Assembly: GCA_050692195.1 (NCBI GenBank) | Contig: JBOGVA010000027.1 | Location: 1 to 41,677 of the forward strand | Origin: JBOGVA01 sp050692195 | GTDB taxonomy: Bacteria; Actinomycetota; UBA4738 | Reading direction: 5' to 3' | Length of the DNA stretch: 41,677 bases | Shown: in pieces, positions 30,789 to 39,292 of the stretch | Layout of the letters: every line of letters begins with the position of its first letter | Position numbering within the stretch: the stretch's first letter is position 1 | The notes under the pieces: generated by a model | The model's input: only the letters and a program-made list of their open reading frames with translations | What the model was told of the DNA's origin: nothing | Databases searched by the model: none | Translations under genes and position numbers: made by a program

Positions 30789-31514
30789 GTGAAGCCCAGC
30801 AGCCGAATCGCGCACCCCCCGATGACCAAGCCGATCGACCATTACGAGCGGAGGCTCCACGCGGAAGGCTTCGGGCTGGTCGCCGGGGTCGACGAATCTG
30901 GCCGCGGAGCGCTCGCCGGACCCCTGGTGGCGGCGGCAGTCATCCTCCCGGTGGACTTCGACCCTGAGGGGCTGGCCGACTCGAAGGCGCTGACGCCGGA
31001 GCGGCGAGCGGACTGGTTCGAGCGCATCGTGGCGACGGCCGTGGCGATCGCGGTGCGAAAGACGTTCCCTCGCCACATCGACCTCCGGGGACTGCATGTC
31101 TGCAATCTGGCCCTTCTCCGCCTGGCCGTCCGGGCGCTCGGCGTCCGTCCGGACTTCGTGCTCTCCGACGGCTTCCCCCTGCCGGGCTTACGTTTGCCGC
31201 ACCTTTCGATCAAGAAGGGAGACGCGGTCACGGCGTCCGTCGCCGCGGCGTCGGTGATCGCCAAGGTGACCCGCGACCGGATCATGGACCGGTACGCCCG
31301 CCGATATCCGCAATACGGCTTCGACCGCCACCGGGGGTACGGGACGGCATCGCACCGGGCCGCCATCGCGGAGTTCGGGCCCTCGGCCATCCACCGCCTG
31401 TCCTTCAAGGGCATGGCGCTCTACGCGGAGGATCGGGGACGATACCAACGCATGTACGGCCGCGGGCGGCCCTCGCCGGTCACAGTCATCCCCGGCGGAA
31501 CGGAGGGTTCGTGA
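30789..31514 (+). CDS. rnhB: Ribonuclease HII
   Basis: 241 residues from GTG 30789. RNase HII nicks RNA-DNA hybrids and removes single ribonucleotides from DNA. Seen: VAGVDESGRGALAGPLVAAAV with the catalytic Asp-Glu pair (a DESGRG variant of DEAGRG), the third acid in FVLSDGFPL, and SVAAASVIAKVTRDRIMDRYA with the fourth acid. YGFDRHRGYGTASHRAAI closes the core. It has a basic extension after about residue 215. The stop overlaps the DUF2469 start as GTGA. Confidence 0.95.
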   Translation: MKPSSRIAHPPMTKPIDHYERRLHAEGFGLVAGVDESGRGALAGPLVAAAVILPVDFDPEGLADSKALTPERRADWFERIVATAVAIAVRKTFPRHIDLRGLHVCNLALLRLAVRALGVRPDFVLSDGFPLPGLRLPHLSIKKGDAVTASVAAASVIAKVTRDRIMDRYARRYPQYGFDRHRGYGTASHRAAIAEFGPSAIHRLSFKGMALYAEDRGRYQRMYGRGRPSPVTVIPGGTEGS

Positions 31515-31849
31515 GCGACGAGGACATCGAGCGCCTCGAGGACGACATGGAGCTCCGCCTGTGGCTGGAGTACCGCGACGTCCTGCCGATGTTCACCTAT
31601 GTCGTCGAGACGGAGCGGCGCTTCTACCTGGCCAACTCCGTCGATCTCCAGAAGCACGAGGCGGCGGGGGGGACCTGGTTCGAGCTGGAGCTGACGGACG
31701 CCTGGGTGTGGGACATGTACCGCCCGGCCCGGTTCGTGAGCCGGGTTCGGGTCGTGACCACCCGCGACGTCAACATCGAGGAGCTCTCTCACAGAGATGG
31801 GGGCCCGGAGGAGAGACTGGGCTCCACCGACGAGATCAGCCAGCCCTGA
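31511..31849 (+). CDS. DUF2469 family protein
   Basis: 112 residues from GTG 31511. The family is nearly confined to actinobacteria and has no known function; the M. tuberculosis homolog is Rv2901c, also next to rnhB. Conserved blocks are MELRLWLEYRDVLPMFTYVV, ETERRFYLANSVDLQ and DAWVWDMYRPARFVSRVRVV. The strongly conserved Tyr/Trp/Arg-rich middle suggests a binding surface, perhaps for nucleic acid. It is probably co-transcribed with rnhB. Confidence 0.93.
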   Translation: MSDEDIERLEDDMELRLWLEYRDVLPMFTYVVETERRFYLANSVDLQKHEAAGGTWFELELTDAWVWDMYRPARFVSRVRVVTTRDVNIEELSHRDGGPEERLGSTDEISQP

Positions 31850-31932
31850 CCCGGGGGCCGCTCCGAATCCTGTCCGCGCTCCTGCGTGGCCGCATCCCAC
31901 GCGTTGTCGGTGGCGTGCGCCACACTCCGTCG

Positions 31933-32307
31933 GTGCAAGCGAATCGCCTTCACCTGGAGCTGGGGCGGGTGGGCGAGGAGGCAGCTCTGGCCCACTACCA
32001 GAGTGCCGGCTACCGGCTCGTGGCTCGCAACTGGCGCTGTCCGTTGGGCGAGCTGGATCTGGTGTTGTCGCGGGGCCGGGTCCTGGTGTTCTGCGAGGTG
32101 AAGACACGTCGTGGGTCCGCTCTCGGCGCCCCCCACGAGGCGGTCGCCTGGAAGAAGCAGCGAAAGCTCCGCGTCCTGGCCGAGGCGTTCCTGGCGGCTC
32201 TGAAGGTTCGGCCCCAGGATGTCCCGGAGGTTCGTTTCGACGTCGCGAGCGTGACCCCCGTCCCGAAGGGTGGAGCTTCGGTCTTCGTATTCGAGGACGC
32301 CTTCTAG
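31933..32307 (+). CDS. UPF0102 / YraN family endonuclease-fold protein
   Basis: About 124 residues from GTG 31933; GTG 31915 is an alternative. The frame is open farther upstream, through the DUF2469 gene. Family motifs: LGRVGEEAALAHYQSAGYRL, ARNWRCPLGELDLVL (the E-x-D motif of the PD-(D/E)XK-type fold) and VFCEVKTRRGSALG (E-x-K). The family is predicted to be Holliday-junction-resolvase-like, with the function unproven. It lies between rnhB and comM, the usual actinobacterial place. The 83 bases before it contain no ribosome site. Confidence 0.85.
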   Translation: MQANRLHLELGRVGEEAALAHYQSAGYRLVARNWRCPLGELDLVLSRGRVLVFCEVKTRRGSALGAPHEAVAWKKQRKLRVLAEAFLAALKVRPQDVPEVRFDVASVTPVPKGGASVFVFEDAF

Positions 32308-32416
32308 CCTCGCCGCCTGGGGCAGGTAGGCTCCGTCCCTTGCGATCGGCTTGCACCTGTTCAGGGGATCGCCCCTGGTACCGGTGCCGCGCCCGGCCGG
32401 TGTCGGTGGCTCCGCC

Positions 32417-32422
32417 TAGCCT
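32417..32422 (+). promoter_or_regulatory. Candidate -10 box for leaderless comM
   Basis: TAGCCT ends seven bases before ATG 32430, within a 122-base gap. It fits the TAnnnT pattern seen before other ribosome-site-free starts in this window. Confidence 0.35.
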
Positions 32423-32429
32423 CCTGGTG

Positions 32430-33971
32430 ATGTACGGGCGGGTGCTCACCGTCACCGTGCTCGGGGTGCGGGGACACCTCATCGCGGTCGAGGCTTACGT
32501 GGGGCGCGGGCTCCCGGCCCTGACCCTGGCCGGCCTCCCCGGGGCAGGGGTTCAGGACGCCAGGGGAAGGGTTCGCCCGGCCGTGGAGAGCTCCGGACTG
32601 GAGTGGCCTTTGCGGCGGGTCGTGGTGAACCTCTCGCCCGCTGCCCTGCGCAAGGAAGGCCCGGGCTTCGACCTGCCGATCGCGCTTGGGATCCTGGCGG
32701 CATCGGCCCAGGTTCCCCGTCGGCTGCTCTCTTCGTACGCGTTCTCGGGAGAGCTCACCCTGAAAGGGGAGCTCGTATCCAGCCCGGGCATCCTGGCGGT
32801 GGCCATCGCCGCGGCGGACGCGAGCCTTCGGGGAGTGGTAGTCCCCGAAGCGAACGCAGCCGAGGCCGCCCTGGTAGAGGGACTCGATGTGGTGGCGGCG
32901 CCTTCCCTGGCGAACGTGGTGAGCTTCCTCCGGGGGCAGTGGACTCCAGCTTCTCCTACTCCGGGCTCGAAGACGGCGAAGGCCGAGGCTCGAGCCGAGT
33001 TCGATTTCTCGGAGGTCCGGGGGCAGGGCGCAGCCCGACGCGCCCTTCAGGTAGCAGCGGCCGGCGGCCACAACGTCCTGATGGTCGGGCCGCCTGGCGC
33101 GGGCAAGACCATGCTTGCCAGGCGCCTGCCCACCATCTTGCCCACCATGACCCGCCGGGAGGCGCTGGAGGTGACGCGCCTTCATTCGGTCGCCGGCATC
33201 CTCGCCGGCGGAGGCCTGGTGACGACCCGGCCGTTCCGCGCGCCTCATCACTCGATCTCGCCCGCCGGGCTGCTGGGGGGCGGCTCGGGCTCCTTGAGGC
33301 CCGGCGAGGCCTCACTCGCCCACAACGGCGTCCTCTTTCTGGACGAGTTCACGGAGTTCCGGCGAGATGCGGTGGAGGGGCTCCGGCAGCCACTCGAGGA
33401 CGGAAGGATCGTGGTTGCCAGGGCCTCAGGGGCCGTCGAGTTCCCCGCGAGCTTCGCCCTGGTGGCCGCGTCCAATCCGTGTGCCTGCGGGTTCCACGGT
33501 GACCATCGACGGGCCTGCCGTTGCTTGCCGAACCGACTGCTCGCCTATCAGCAGCGGCTGTCGGGTCCTCTGCTGGATCGAGTGGACATTCAGCTCACCG
33601 TGCCGCGGCTCTCGCGAGCCGACTTGCTCGGATGCCAGCCCAGCGAACCGTCGGTCGCTCTCAGGAGCCGTGTACAGGAGGCCCGCCATCGCCAGCGGGC
33701 CAGGCTGGCGACCACGCCGTGGAGCTGCAACGCCCAGGTGCCGGGCACCCTGGCCAGGCATCATGCTCGGCTCACCGAGGAGGCGGGTTCGCTCCTCGCC
33801 TCGGCGGTCGAGGCCATGGGGCTGTCCGGCAGGGGATTCGACCGGGCCCTGAGGGTCTCCCGGACCATCGCCGACCTGGCCGGCCAGGACCGCGTCGGCG
33901 CGGACCACATGGCTGAGGCTCTCAGCTATCGGGCGCTCTCATGCTTCGAGGAGGTGGCGCAGGTGGGGTAG
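32430..33971 (+). CDS. comM: ComM/YifB family Mg-chelatase-like AAA+ ATPase
   Basis: 513 residues from ATG 32430 (GTG 32427 is also possible). ComM is a hexameric helicase promoting branch migration during natural transformation. The N-terminal Lon-like domain has YVGRGLPALTLAGLPGAGVQ and VVVNLSPAALRKEGPGFDLP. The AAA+ core has Walker A VGPPGAGKTMLARRLP, the Walker B LFLDEFTEF, sensor VAASNPCACG with a cysteine cluster (CACG...CRC) that may bind zinc, and LLDRVDIQL. The C-terminal Mg-chelatase domain closes with LSGRGFDRALRVSRTIADLAG. It is followed immediately by dprA. Confidence 0.93.
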   Translation: MYGRVLTVTVLGVRGHLIAVEAYVGRGLPALTLAGLPGAGVQDARGRVRPAVESSGLEWPLRRVVVNLSPAALRKEGPGFDLPIALGILAASAQVPRRLLSSYAFSGELTLKGELVSSPGILAVAIAAADASLRGVVVPEANAAEAALVEGLDVVAAPSLANVVSFLRGQWTPASPTPGSKTAKAEARAEFDFSEVRGQGAARRALQVAAAGGHNVLMVGPPGAGKTMLARRLPTILPTMTRREALEVTRLHSVAGILAGGGLVTTRPFRAPHHSISPAGLLGGGSGSLRPGEASLAHNGVLFLDEFTEFRRDAVEGLRQPLEDGRIVVARASGAVEFPASFALVAASNPCACGFHGDHRRACRCLPNRLLAYQQRLSGPLLDRVDIQLTVPRLSRADLLGCQPSEPSVALRSRVQEARHRQRARLATTPWSCNAQVPGTLARHHARLTEEAGSLLASAVEAMGLSGRGFDRALRVSRTIADLAGQDRVGADHMAEALSYRALSCFEEVAQVG

Positions 33972-33991
33972 CGGGGTCCGGCGTTGTCAAG

Positions 33992-35230
33992 ATGCGGAGA
34001 CCATCCGATCTGGCCCGAGAGGGTCACGCCCGCCCCCACGGGAGGATCGGCCGGGGGGCCGTGGTCGGCGACGGCTGGCCGGGAGGCTTCGCGGCGTCCC
34101 CGGCAGATCGCCAGGCGCTCCTGGTCCTCCTCGGCCTGGCATCGCTCACCCCCCGCCGGCTGCTCGAGCTGTCCAGTCGCTACCCCACGGCAACGGCATG
34201 CTTGGCGGCCGTACGGGCAGGAGAGGCAGGAAGCGCGGGGGACCGCCGTTTCGCCGAGGCGATCGATCCGAAGGAGGTGAAGAGGCGACTCGACGAGTGC
34301 GCCGCGCGGCTGGTGACCACCGACGACGCCGAGTACCCGCACGAGCTCCTCGACCTCTTCGACCCGCCGGCCGGGCTGTTCGTTCGAGGACGGGATCTCT
34401 CGGACCCGGAGCTACGGCTGGCGGTCGTGGGCGCAAGGAACTGTTCCCCGGCCGGGCGGGAGATGGCAGGCGACCTCTGCCGAGCCCTGTCCGATGCGGG
34501 GGTCTGCGTGGTGAGCGGTGGGGCGCGAGGGATCGACGCGGCCGCTCACCGTGGGGCGCTGCTGGGAGGAGGAGTCACCATTGCGGTCCTCGGGAGCGGC
34601 ATCGACGTCGCGTACCCCCGACAGAACCAAGGCTTGCTGGAGCGCATCGCCGATTCCGGTGCCATCGTCAGCGAGTACCCGCCCGCTACGCCGCCCGAGC
34701 CGTTCCGGTTCCCCGCTCGAAACCGCATCGTGGCGGGGCTCTGCCGGGGAGTTGTGGTCGTGGAGGGAGGCCCCGGGAGCGGCTCGATGATCACGGCGGA
34801 TCATGCGCTTGACCTGGGGCGGGACGTGTTCGCCGTCCCGGGGGCCATCACCAGTGAGCTGGCGACCGTCCCCCTCGCGCTCCTCCGGGAAGGCGCCGTA
34901 CCGATCCGTGGGTCCCAGGATCTCCTGGACGATCTGGGCCTGTCGGGCAGTGCGCGCCCCACGCCCCACACCGGAGTGGCAGATAGGCCGCCAGGAGGCG
35001 GGACCATCCCGGAGGGCCCAGAGGTGGCGGACCTCGCTCGCGCCTCCCCATCGGAGCTGGCCGTCTGGACCGCGCTGACCACCACGTCGACACCCGACCG
35101 GCTGGCCGAAAGCACCGGTCTTCCGCTGCCGGACGTCGTCTCGGCGCTGGTGAGCCTGGAGCTCCAAGGGCGTGTCCGTCGACTGGGTGGTCTGTACGAG
35201 AGACGGCCTGGATGCCTGACAAGACGTTGA
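33992..35230 (+). CDS. dprA: DNA processing protein DprA
   Basis: 412 residues from ATG 33992; ATG 33941 would overlap comM by 31 bases. DprA loads RecA on incoming single-stranded DNA in transformation. An N-terminal SAM-like helix-hairpin region (LGLASLTPRRLLELSSRYP) precedes the Rossmann fold: LAVVGARNCSPAGREMA, VVSGGARGIDAAAHRGAL, AVLGSGIDVAYPRQN, FPARNRIVAGL and the SGSMITADHALDLGRDVFAVPG block. A C-terminal winged helix (TTTSTPDRLAESTGLPLPDV) is present. comM and dprA together do not prove competence, because both are widespread in non-competent species. Confidence 0.94.
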   Translation: MRRPSDLAREGHARPHGRIGRGAVVGDGWPGGFAASPADRQALLVLLGLASLTPRRLLELSSRYPTATACLAAVRAGEAGSAGDRRFAEAIDPKEVKRRLDECAARLVTTDDAEYPHELLDLFDPPAGLFVRGRDLSDPELRLAVVGARNCSPAGREMAGDLCRALSDAGVCVVSGGARGIDAAAHRGALLGGGVTIAVLGSGIDVAYPRQNQGLLERIADSGAIVSEYPPATPPEPFRFPARNRIVAGLCRGVVVVEGGPGSGSMITADHALDLGRDVFAVPGAITSELATVPLALLREGAVPIRGSQDLLDDLGLSGSARPTPHTGVADRPPGGGTIPEGPEVADLARASPSELAVWTALTTTSTPDRLAESTGLPLPDVVSALVSLELQGRVRRLGGLYERRPGCLTRR

Positions 35231-35242
35231 GGGTTGGTATGG

Positions 35243-36250
35243 TTGTATGCGCAGTCGGGCGGCGTTTCTACCGGCGGGAGGACGCACACGGGCTCGACCA
35301 CCGATCGTCTAGCGCCAGAGGACGCCCGTGCCATCAGCGCGTTCGTGGACCACCTCAGTCTCGAGCGCCGCCTTTCTCCACGCACCGCCCAGGCCTACCG
35401 GGCGGACCTGACCTCGCTGGCCGTGTTCCTGGCCAGGGGGGGAACGCGGCTGCTAGAGGCAGCGTATCCGATGCTGCGCAGATGGCTCGCCCACCTCCGG
35501 ACCCGCGGTTACGCCCGGTCGTCCCTCGCCCGCAAGGCCGCCGCGGCCAAGACCTTCTTCCGCTGGGCTTCTCGCAGGGATTTGATCGAAGCGAATCCTG
35601 CGGCTCTGCTGTCGGCGCCGGCGGCACGCTCTCGCCTGCCCACGGTGTTGAAGACATCCGAGGCCGAGCTCCTGGCGACGGCGCCTCCGCTCGGCGACCC
35701 GGTTGGATTCCGCGACCGAGCGATTCTCGAGCTTCTGTATGGGTCGGGGCTTCGCGTGGCCGAACTCTGCGGGCTGGACGTGGGCGACATCGACCTGGAG
35801 GGGCAGCGAGTGCGGGTCTTCGGAAAGGGCGGCAAGGAACGGGTCGTCCCCCTCGGCGACTTCGCGACCCTCGCCCTCCAGGACTACCTGCATCGCGGGC
35901 GCGCCTCCTTCCTTCCGAACCGGTCCGGGACCGGCGAGGGCACCACCGCTACGGGCCGCCCCGGCGGTGACGGTACGCCGCTGTTCCTCAACCGCAAGGG
36001 AAAGAGACTGGGCCCCAGGGACGCGCGCGCCATGGTGGAGCGTTACGTGGGCCGGATCCTTCGGGGGCGACGGATCAGCCCGCACACGTTGCGTCATTCG
36101 TTCGCGACCCATCTACTGGAGGGAGGCGCCGACATCCGCGCCGTCCAGGAGCTGCTCGGTCACGCCAGCCTGGCCACCACCCAGCGTTACACCCACGTGT
36201 CGAAGGGGCGGCTCTTCGACGCCTACCGGCGGAGCCACCCGAGGGCCTGA
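35243..36250 (+). CDS. xerC: Tyrosine recombinase XerC
   Basis: About 335 residues. XerC with XerD resolves chromosome dimers at dif. All catalytic residues are present: Arg in YGSGLRVAELCGL, Lys in FGKGGKERVVPL, His-x-x-Arg in SPHTLRHSFATHLLEGGAD, His in LLGHASL and Tyr in TTQRYTHV. The N-terminal core-binding domain begins near FVDHLSLERRLSPRTAQAYR. The start is uncertain: TTG 35243 follows GAGGG at nine bases, TTG 35234 is also open, and a better GGCGGGAGGA at 35272-35281 has no standard in-frame start after it. A low-complexity Gly/Thr insert lies between the Lys and HxxR motifs (SGTGEGTTATGRPGGDG). It ends in TGATG overlap with the sigma gene. Confidence 0.92.
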   Translation: MYAQSGGVSTGGRTHTGSTTDRLAPEDARAISAFVDHLSLERRLSPRTAQAYRADLTSLAVFLARGGTRLLEAAYPMLRRWLAHLRTRGYARSSLARKAAAAKTFFRWASRRDLIEANPAALLSAPAARSRLPTVLKTSEAELLATAPPLGDPVGFRDRAILELLYGSGLRVAELCGLDVGDIDLEGQRVRVFGKGGKERVVPLGDFATLALQDYLHRGRASFLPNRSGTGEGTTATGRPGGDGTPLFLNRKGKRLGPRDARAMVERYVGRILRGRRISPHTLRHSFATHLLEGGADIRAVQELLGHASLATTQRYTHVSKGRLFDAYRRSHPRA

Positions 36251-37059
36251 TGCCAACGTCGCCGCGCCGCGCCGCCGCCACCGAGTCACACGCCGGTCCC
36301 TCGCTCGAGGAGCTCTGGGAGAGCTTCAAGGAGTCCGGGTCTCTGGACGCCCGCGAGCAGCTCATCATCCATTACTCGCCGCTGGTGAAGTACGTGGCCA
36401 GCCGTGTGGCTACCGGTTTGCCGGCCAACGTCGAGCACGCGGACCTCGTTTCCTACGGGATCTTCGGCCTGATCGACGCCCTGGAGAAGTTCGACCCTTC
36501 TCGTCAGATCAAGTTCGAGACGTACGCCATTCCTCGCATCCGGGGAGCGATCATCGACGAGCTTCGCTCGCTGGACTGGGTGCCCAGGTCGGTTCGGTTC
36601 AAGGCCCGGGAGGTGGAGAAGGCGAATGCCGAGCTGGAATCGAGGCTGAAGCGGGCCCCTTCCGACCGGGAGATCGCGGAGCACCTAGGCGTCAGCCTGC
36701 CGGAGCTGCATGACATCGTCACCCAGATCTCCTTCGTCAGCGTGGCAGCGCTCGAAGAGGTCGTGACGTCGGGGGCGGACCGAGGTGAGTCCGTCTCGCT
36801 CCTGGACACTCTCGCGGACATGGCTGCGGCCGACCCGGCCTCAGGCCTGGAGGGGGGCGAGACGAGGGCCATGCTCGCGGCCGCCATCAACTCCCTGTCT
36901 GAGCGGGAGAAAGTTGTCATCACCCTGTATTACTTCGAGGGGTTGACCCTTGCCGAGATCGGAGAGGTCTTGGGGGTGACCGAGTCCCGTGTTTGCCAGA
37001 TCCACACGAAGGCCGTGGGCCAACTCCGAAACAACTTGCATGATCAAGACGCCGGCTGA
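36250..37059 (+). CDS. whiG: RNA polymerase sigma factor, FliA/WhiG group
   Basis: 269 residues; ATG 36250 shares one base with the xerC stop. It is a sigma-28-type factor with regions 2, 3 and 4: IIHYSPLVKYVASRVATGLP and DLVSYGIFGLIDALEKFDPS (2.1-2.2), IKFETYAIPRIRGAIIDELR and SLDWVPRSVR (2.4-3.0), KRAPSDREIAEHLGVS (3) and LTLAEIGEVLGVTESRVCQI (4.2 helix-turn-helix). In Streptomyces WhiG (same xerC-whiG-rpsB neighbourhood) switches on sporulation; in motile bacteria the orthologue runs flagellar genes. No flagellar or anti-sigma gene is visible here, so its regulon is open. Confidence 0.9.
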   Translation: MPTSPRRAAATESHAGPSLEELWESFKESGSLDAREQLIIHYSPLVKYVASRVATGLPANVEHADLVSYGIFGLIDALEKFDPSRQIKFETYAIPRIRGAIIDELRSLDWVPRSVRFKAREVEKANAELESRLKRAPSDREIAEHLGVSLPELHDIVTQISFVSVAALEEVVTSGADRGESVSLLDTLADMAAADPASGLEGGETRAMLAAAINSLSEREKVVITLYYFEGLTLAEIGEVLGVTESRVCQIHTKAVGQLRNNLHDQDAG

Positions 37060-37134
37060 GGGAGCGGCGTGACGCGGATCCTGGTGGGAAGAAGGGACGG
37101 ACGAGGCAGGCCGGCCCAGATGTGATCTAGTTCA

Positions 37135-37164
37135 TTGCCGGGCCGAGGCGATTCCGGCTACGCT
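37135..37164 (+). promoter_or_regulatory. Candidate promoter of the M23 peptidase gene
   Basis: TTGCCG (37135-37140), an 18-base spacer and TACGCT (37159-37164) precede the gene by about 35 bases. It resembles a housekeeping promoter; I do not find the TAAA-N15-GCCGATAA pattern that WhiG/FliA would need. Confidence 0.4.
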
Positions 37165-37198
37165 CTGCCGCGCTGACCTCTGGGCGTCAGGAGTACCC

Positions 37199-37816
37199 GT
37201 GACGCCTGTTCTGGGATTTTCGATGGCCCTCTGGGCTCTGCTGGCCGCTAGCTCCGGCGTCATTGGCTGGCGCGGCCCCGCACCGGGCTACGGCTCCTAT
37301 GGCTGGCCCGTCCAGGGACCGGTGATCCGGGGATTCGAGCCTCCAGAGGATCCCTACGGGCCGGGCCACCGTGGTATCGATATCGCTGCGCTCTTCGGGA
37401 GCGAGATGTTCTCGGCGCAAGATGGATCGGTTGCCTTCGCCGGCTGGATCAATGGATCCCTCTTCATCTCGATCGACCATGCGGACGGTGTTCGAACGAC
37501 GTACTCATGGCTCTCAGCAGCGGATGTCGTCAAGGGTGAGGCGGTCGTCCGGGGGCAGGCGATCGGGAGAACGGGACAAGGTCACCCGGGCGGTCCGGCC
37601 CCCCATCTTCATTTCGGAGCCAGAGTGGGGAAGACGTACATCGACCCGATGCTCCTGTTGGAGCGGGGAAGCGTGGTCGGGCTCATCCACCTCGCACCAC
37701 TTGACGTCCCTGGGTCAGTCCCCGGGTTCGCCGGCCGGTCACACCATCACGGCTTCCCGGTGCGGAGTCCTCACAGGGCCAGAGGCCCGCCGGATGCGCT
37801 CCCCCACCTAGAATGA
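37199..37816 (+). CDS. M23 family (LytM-type) metallopeptidase, secreted
   Basis: 205 residues from GTG 37199, with AGGAG upstream. The N-terminus (LGFSMALWALLAASSGVIGW) looks like a signal peptide or anchor. The peptidase domain has the zinc-binding HxxxD motif in GPGHRGIDIAALFG and HxH in PAPHLHFGARVG, as in peptidoglycan endopeptidases, plus ISIDHADGVRTTYSWL. It probably cuts peptide cross-links in the wall or acts as a cell-wall-hydrolase activator. The C-terminal 45 residues are His/Arg/Pro-rich and without homology. Streptomyces also has an M23 protein beside whiG, so the linkage is conserved. Confidence 0.87.
   Translation: MTPVLGFSMALWALLAASSGVIGWRGPAPGYGSYGWPVQGPVIRGFEPPEDPYGPGHRGIDIAALFGSEMFSAQDGSVAFAGWINGSLFISIDHADGVRTTYSWLSAADVVKGEAVVRGQAIGRTGQGHPGGPAPHLHFGARVGKTYIDPMLLLERGSVVGLIHLAPLDVPGSVPGFAGRSHHHGFPVRSPHRARGPPDALPHLE
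37809..37814 (+). promoter_or_regulatory. Candidate -10 box for leaderless beta-propeller gene
   Basis: TAGAAT lies inside the last codons of the M23 gene and ends eight bases before TTG 37823. It has no accompanying ribosome site. Confidence 0.35.
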
Positions 37817-37822
37817 GCGGTC

Positions 37823-39292
37823 TTGGGCGCCCACCGCCGATGTTCGGGCCGTCGCGTCAAGCGGTTCTCCTTCCCGAGCGGGCTCATCCTGGTCGTCCTG
37901 ATGCTCGCGTCCATCACGGGAGCGGGCTGGGGAGCCGGCGACTCGCGGCACGTACTGGCGCAAGCGGCCGGGGACTGGACGTCCCTTCAGGGCGGGCCGG
38001 AGCATCTCGGGACCGCGGACGTCGACGTCCGTCCACCCCTTCGCGTTGCCTGGCGGGTCGGCCCGGAGGGTGACTCTCGGCTCTCCGCCCCTGTCGTCAC
38101 GCCCAGCCTGGCCGTGTCCACGGGGCGAAACAGCCTCGTGGGATTCGATCCGACGAGCGGAGAGATCCTCTGGGACGACCTCGAGCGGGCGGAGGGACCG
38201 ACGGCTCCTCCGGCTCTCGACCCCTCGGCGGGCTCAGAAGGGATCCTGGTCTTCATCGAGGGAAACGGGCCAAGAGACAGCAGGCTCGTAGGGGTCGACC
38301 TTTCCGACAGAGCTCGCCTGTGGGAGTTTGGTCTCGGCGCGCAGGCGAGGGGAGCGCCTTCGATCGAGGAGGGCCGGGCCTTCGTCGGCACGCGCGATCG
38401 AGAGGTCTTCGCTGTGGATGTCGATTCCGGCGGCGAGCTCTGGAGGGCTCGAACCCAGGGGATGGTGAACACGGCTCCCGCGTTGGCAGGAGGAAGGGTC
38501 TTCGTGATCGCCGAGGACGAGACGTCAGGTCGATCACGCCTGCACGCGCTGGACGCCGCCACCGGTCGAGCGCTTTGGGGCTTCTCTCCCACGGGGGTGA
38601 CGGTGGGCGTCTCCTCCGCGACCGTGGCCGGCGGGATGGTGTACGCGGGGTTCGGGGATTTCACCGTGCGCGGCTTCGACGCCGTCACGGGCGGGCTCCG
38701 ATGGTCAACGCGCGTTCGCGGGCCCTTCAGCGCTCAGTCGACGCCGGCCTTTGCGGACGGAAGCCTGTTCGTGCTTGATCGGGGGGGCGGCGTCTACCGC
38801 CTCGACGGAGGGACCGGCCTGAGGATCTGGGACTACCAGTTTCCGGCGCTGGCGACGTGGGGCGCGCCCCTGGTGTTAGACGGCACCGTGTACGTCGGGC
38901 TCGACGACGGGACGACGGCCGCCATCGATGTCGACACCGGCCATCTGGTGTGGCGGACCCGGGTGGGGTTGGGGGCCCTCGGTCCCTTCGCTCCGGCCGG
39001 GGACCTCCTCCTCGTCTCCGGCTTGGGGCAAAGAGGGGGAGTCATCGCCTTCGAGCACGATCCCGGCGGGAGGCTCGTGGACTTGCCCTCCCCGACGGAG
39101 CTCGACCTTCCCACGGCTCTTCGGAACTTCGGCGCGAGCTTCGCGGTCATGCTCATCGCTCTGATCGGCTTGTTCCGCATGGTGGTTCGGCCACGCCGCC
39201 GGATCCGGCCGTCCGAGACCGAAGGGACCCTGCCGCCGAGCGGGTCCATGGTCGCCGATGAGCCGAACGGGAACGAGGGACAGGACCGGTGA
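37823..39292 (+). CDS. PQQ-like beta-propeller protein with N- and C-terminal membrane segments
   Basis: 489 residues from TTG 37823. An N-terminal membrane helix or signal (FPSGLILVVLMLASITGAGW) is followed by about seven propeller blades. The blades carry repeats of the type VGFDPTSGEILW, AVDVDSGGELWRA, HALDAATGRALWGF, RGFDAVTGGLRW, AIDVDTGHLVWRT, each with the A/G-x-D-x-x-T/S-G-x-x-x-W pattern of PQQ/BamB-like blades. A membrane helix (FAVMLIALIGLFRMVV, about 436-451) and a short basic/acidic cytoplasmic tail end the protein. It lacks obvious PQQ ligands, so it is probably a scaffold or binding protein outside the membrane. It shares a four-base GTGA overlap with the next gene. Confidence 0.8.
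   Translation: MGAHRRCSGRRVKRFSFPSGLILVVLMLASITGAGWGAGDSRHVLAQAAGDWTSLQGGPEHLGTADVDVRPPLRVAWRVGPEGDSRLSAPVVTPSLAVSTGRNSLVGFDPTSGEILWDDLERAEGPTAPPALDPSAGSEGILVFIEGNGPRDSRLVGVDLSDRARLWEFGLGAQARGAPSIEEGRAFVGTRDREVFAVDVDSGGELWRARTQGMVNTAPALAGGRVFVIAEDETSGRSRLHALDAATGRALWGFSPTGVTVGVSSATVAGGMVYAGFGDFTVRGFDAVTGGLRWSTRVRGPFSAQSTPAFADGSLFVLDRGGGVYRLDGGTGLRIWDYQFPALATWGAPLVLDGTVYVGLDDGTTAAIDVDTGHLVWRTRVGLGALGPFAPAGDLLLVSGLGQRGGVIAFEHDPGGRLVDLPSPTELDLPTALRNFGASFAVMLIALIGLFRMVVRPRRRIRPSETEGTLPPSGSMVADEPNGNEGQDR

Noticed and set aside
31561..31932. Long upstream open frame in front of the YraN gene
   Set aside because: It is out of frame with the well-supported DUF2469 gene and has no homology; only the part from about 31933 carries the family motifs.
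33992..35230. comM-dprA as proof of natural competence
   Set aside because: Both genes are conserved in many non-competent bacteria; no ComEA/ComEC or type IV pilus genes are in the window.
35243..36250. Tyrosine recombinase as the integrase of a mobile element
   Set aside because: Position between dprA and whiG and full XerC motifs fit the housekeeping dimer-resolution enzyme; no attachment site or cargo is present.
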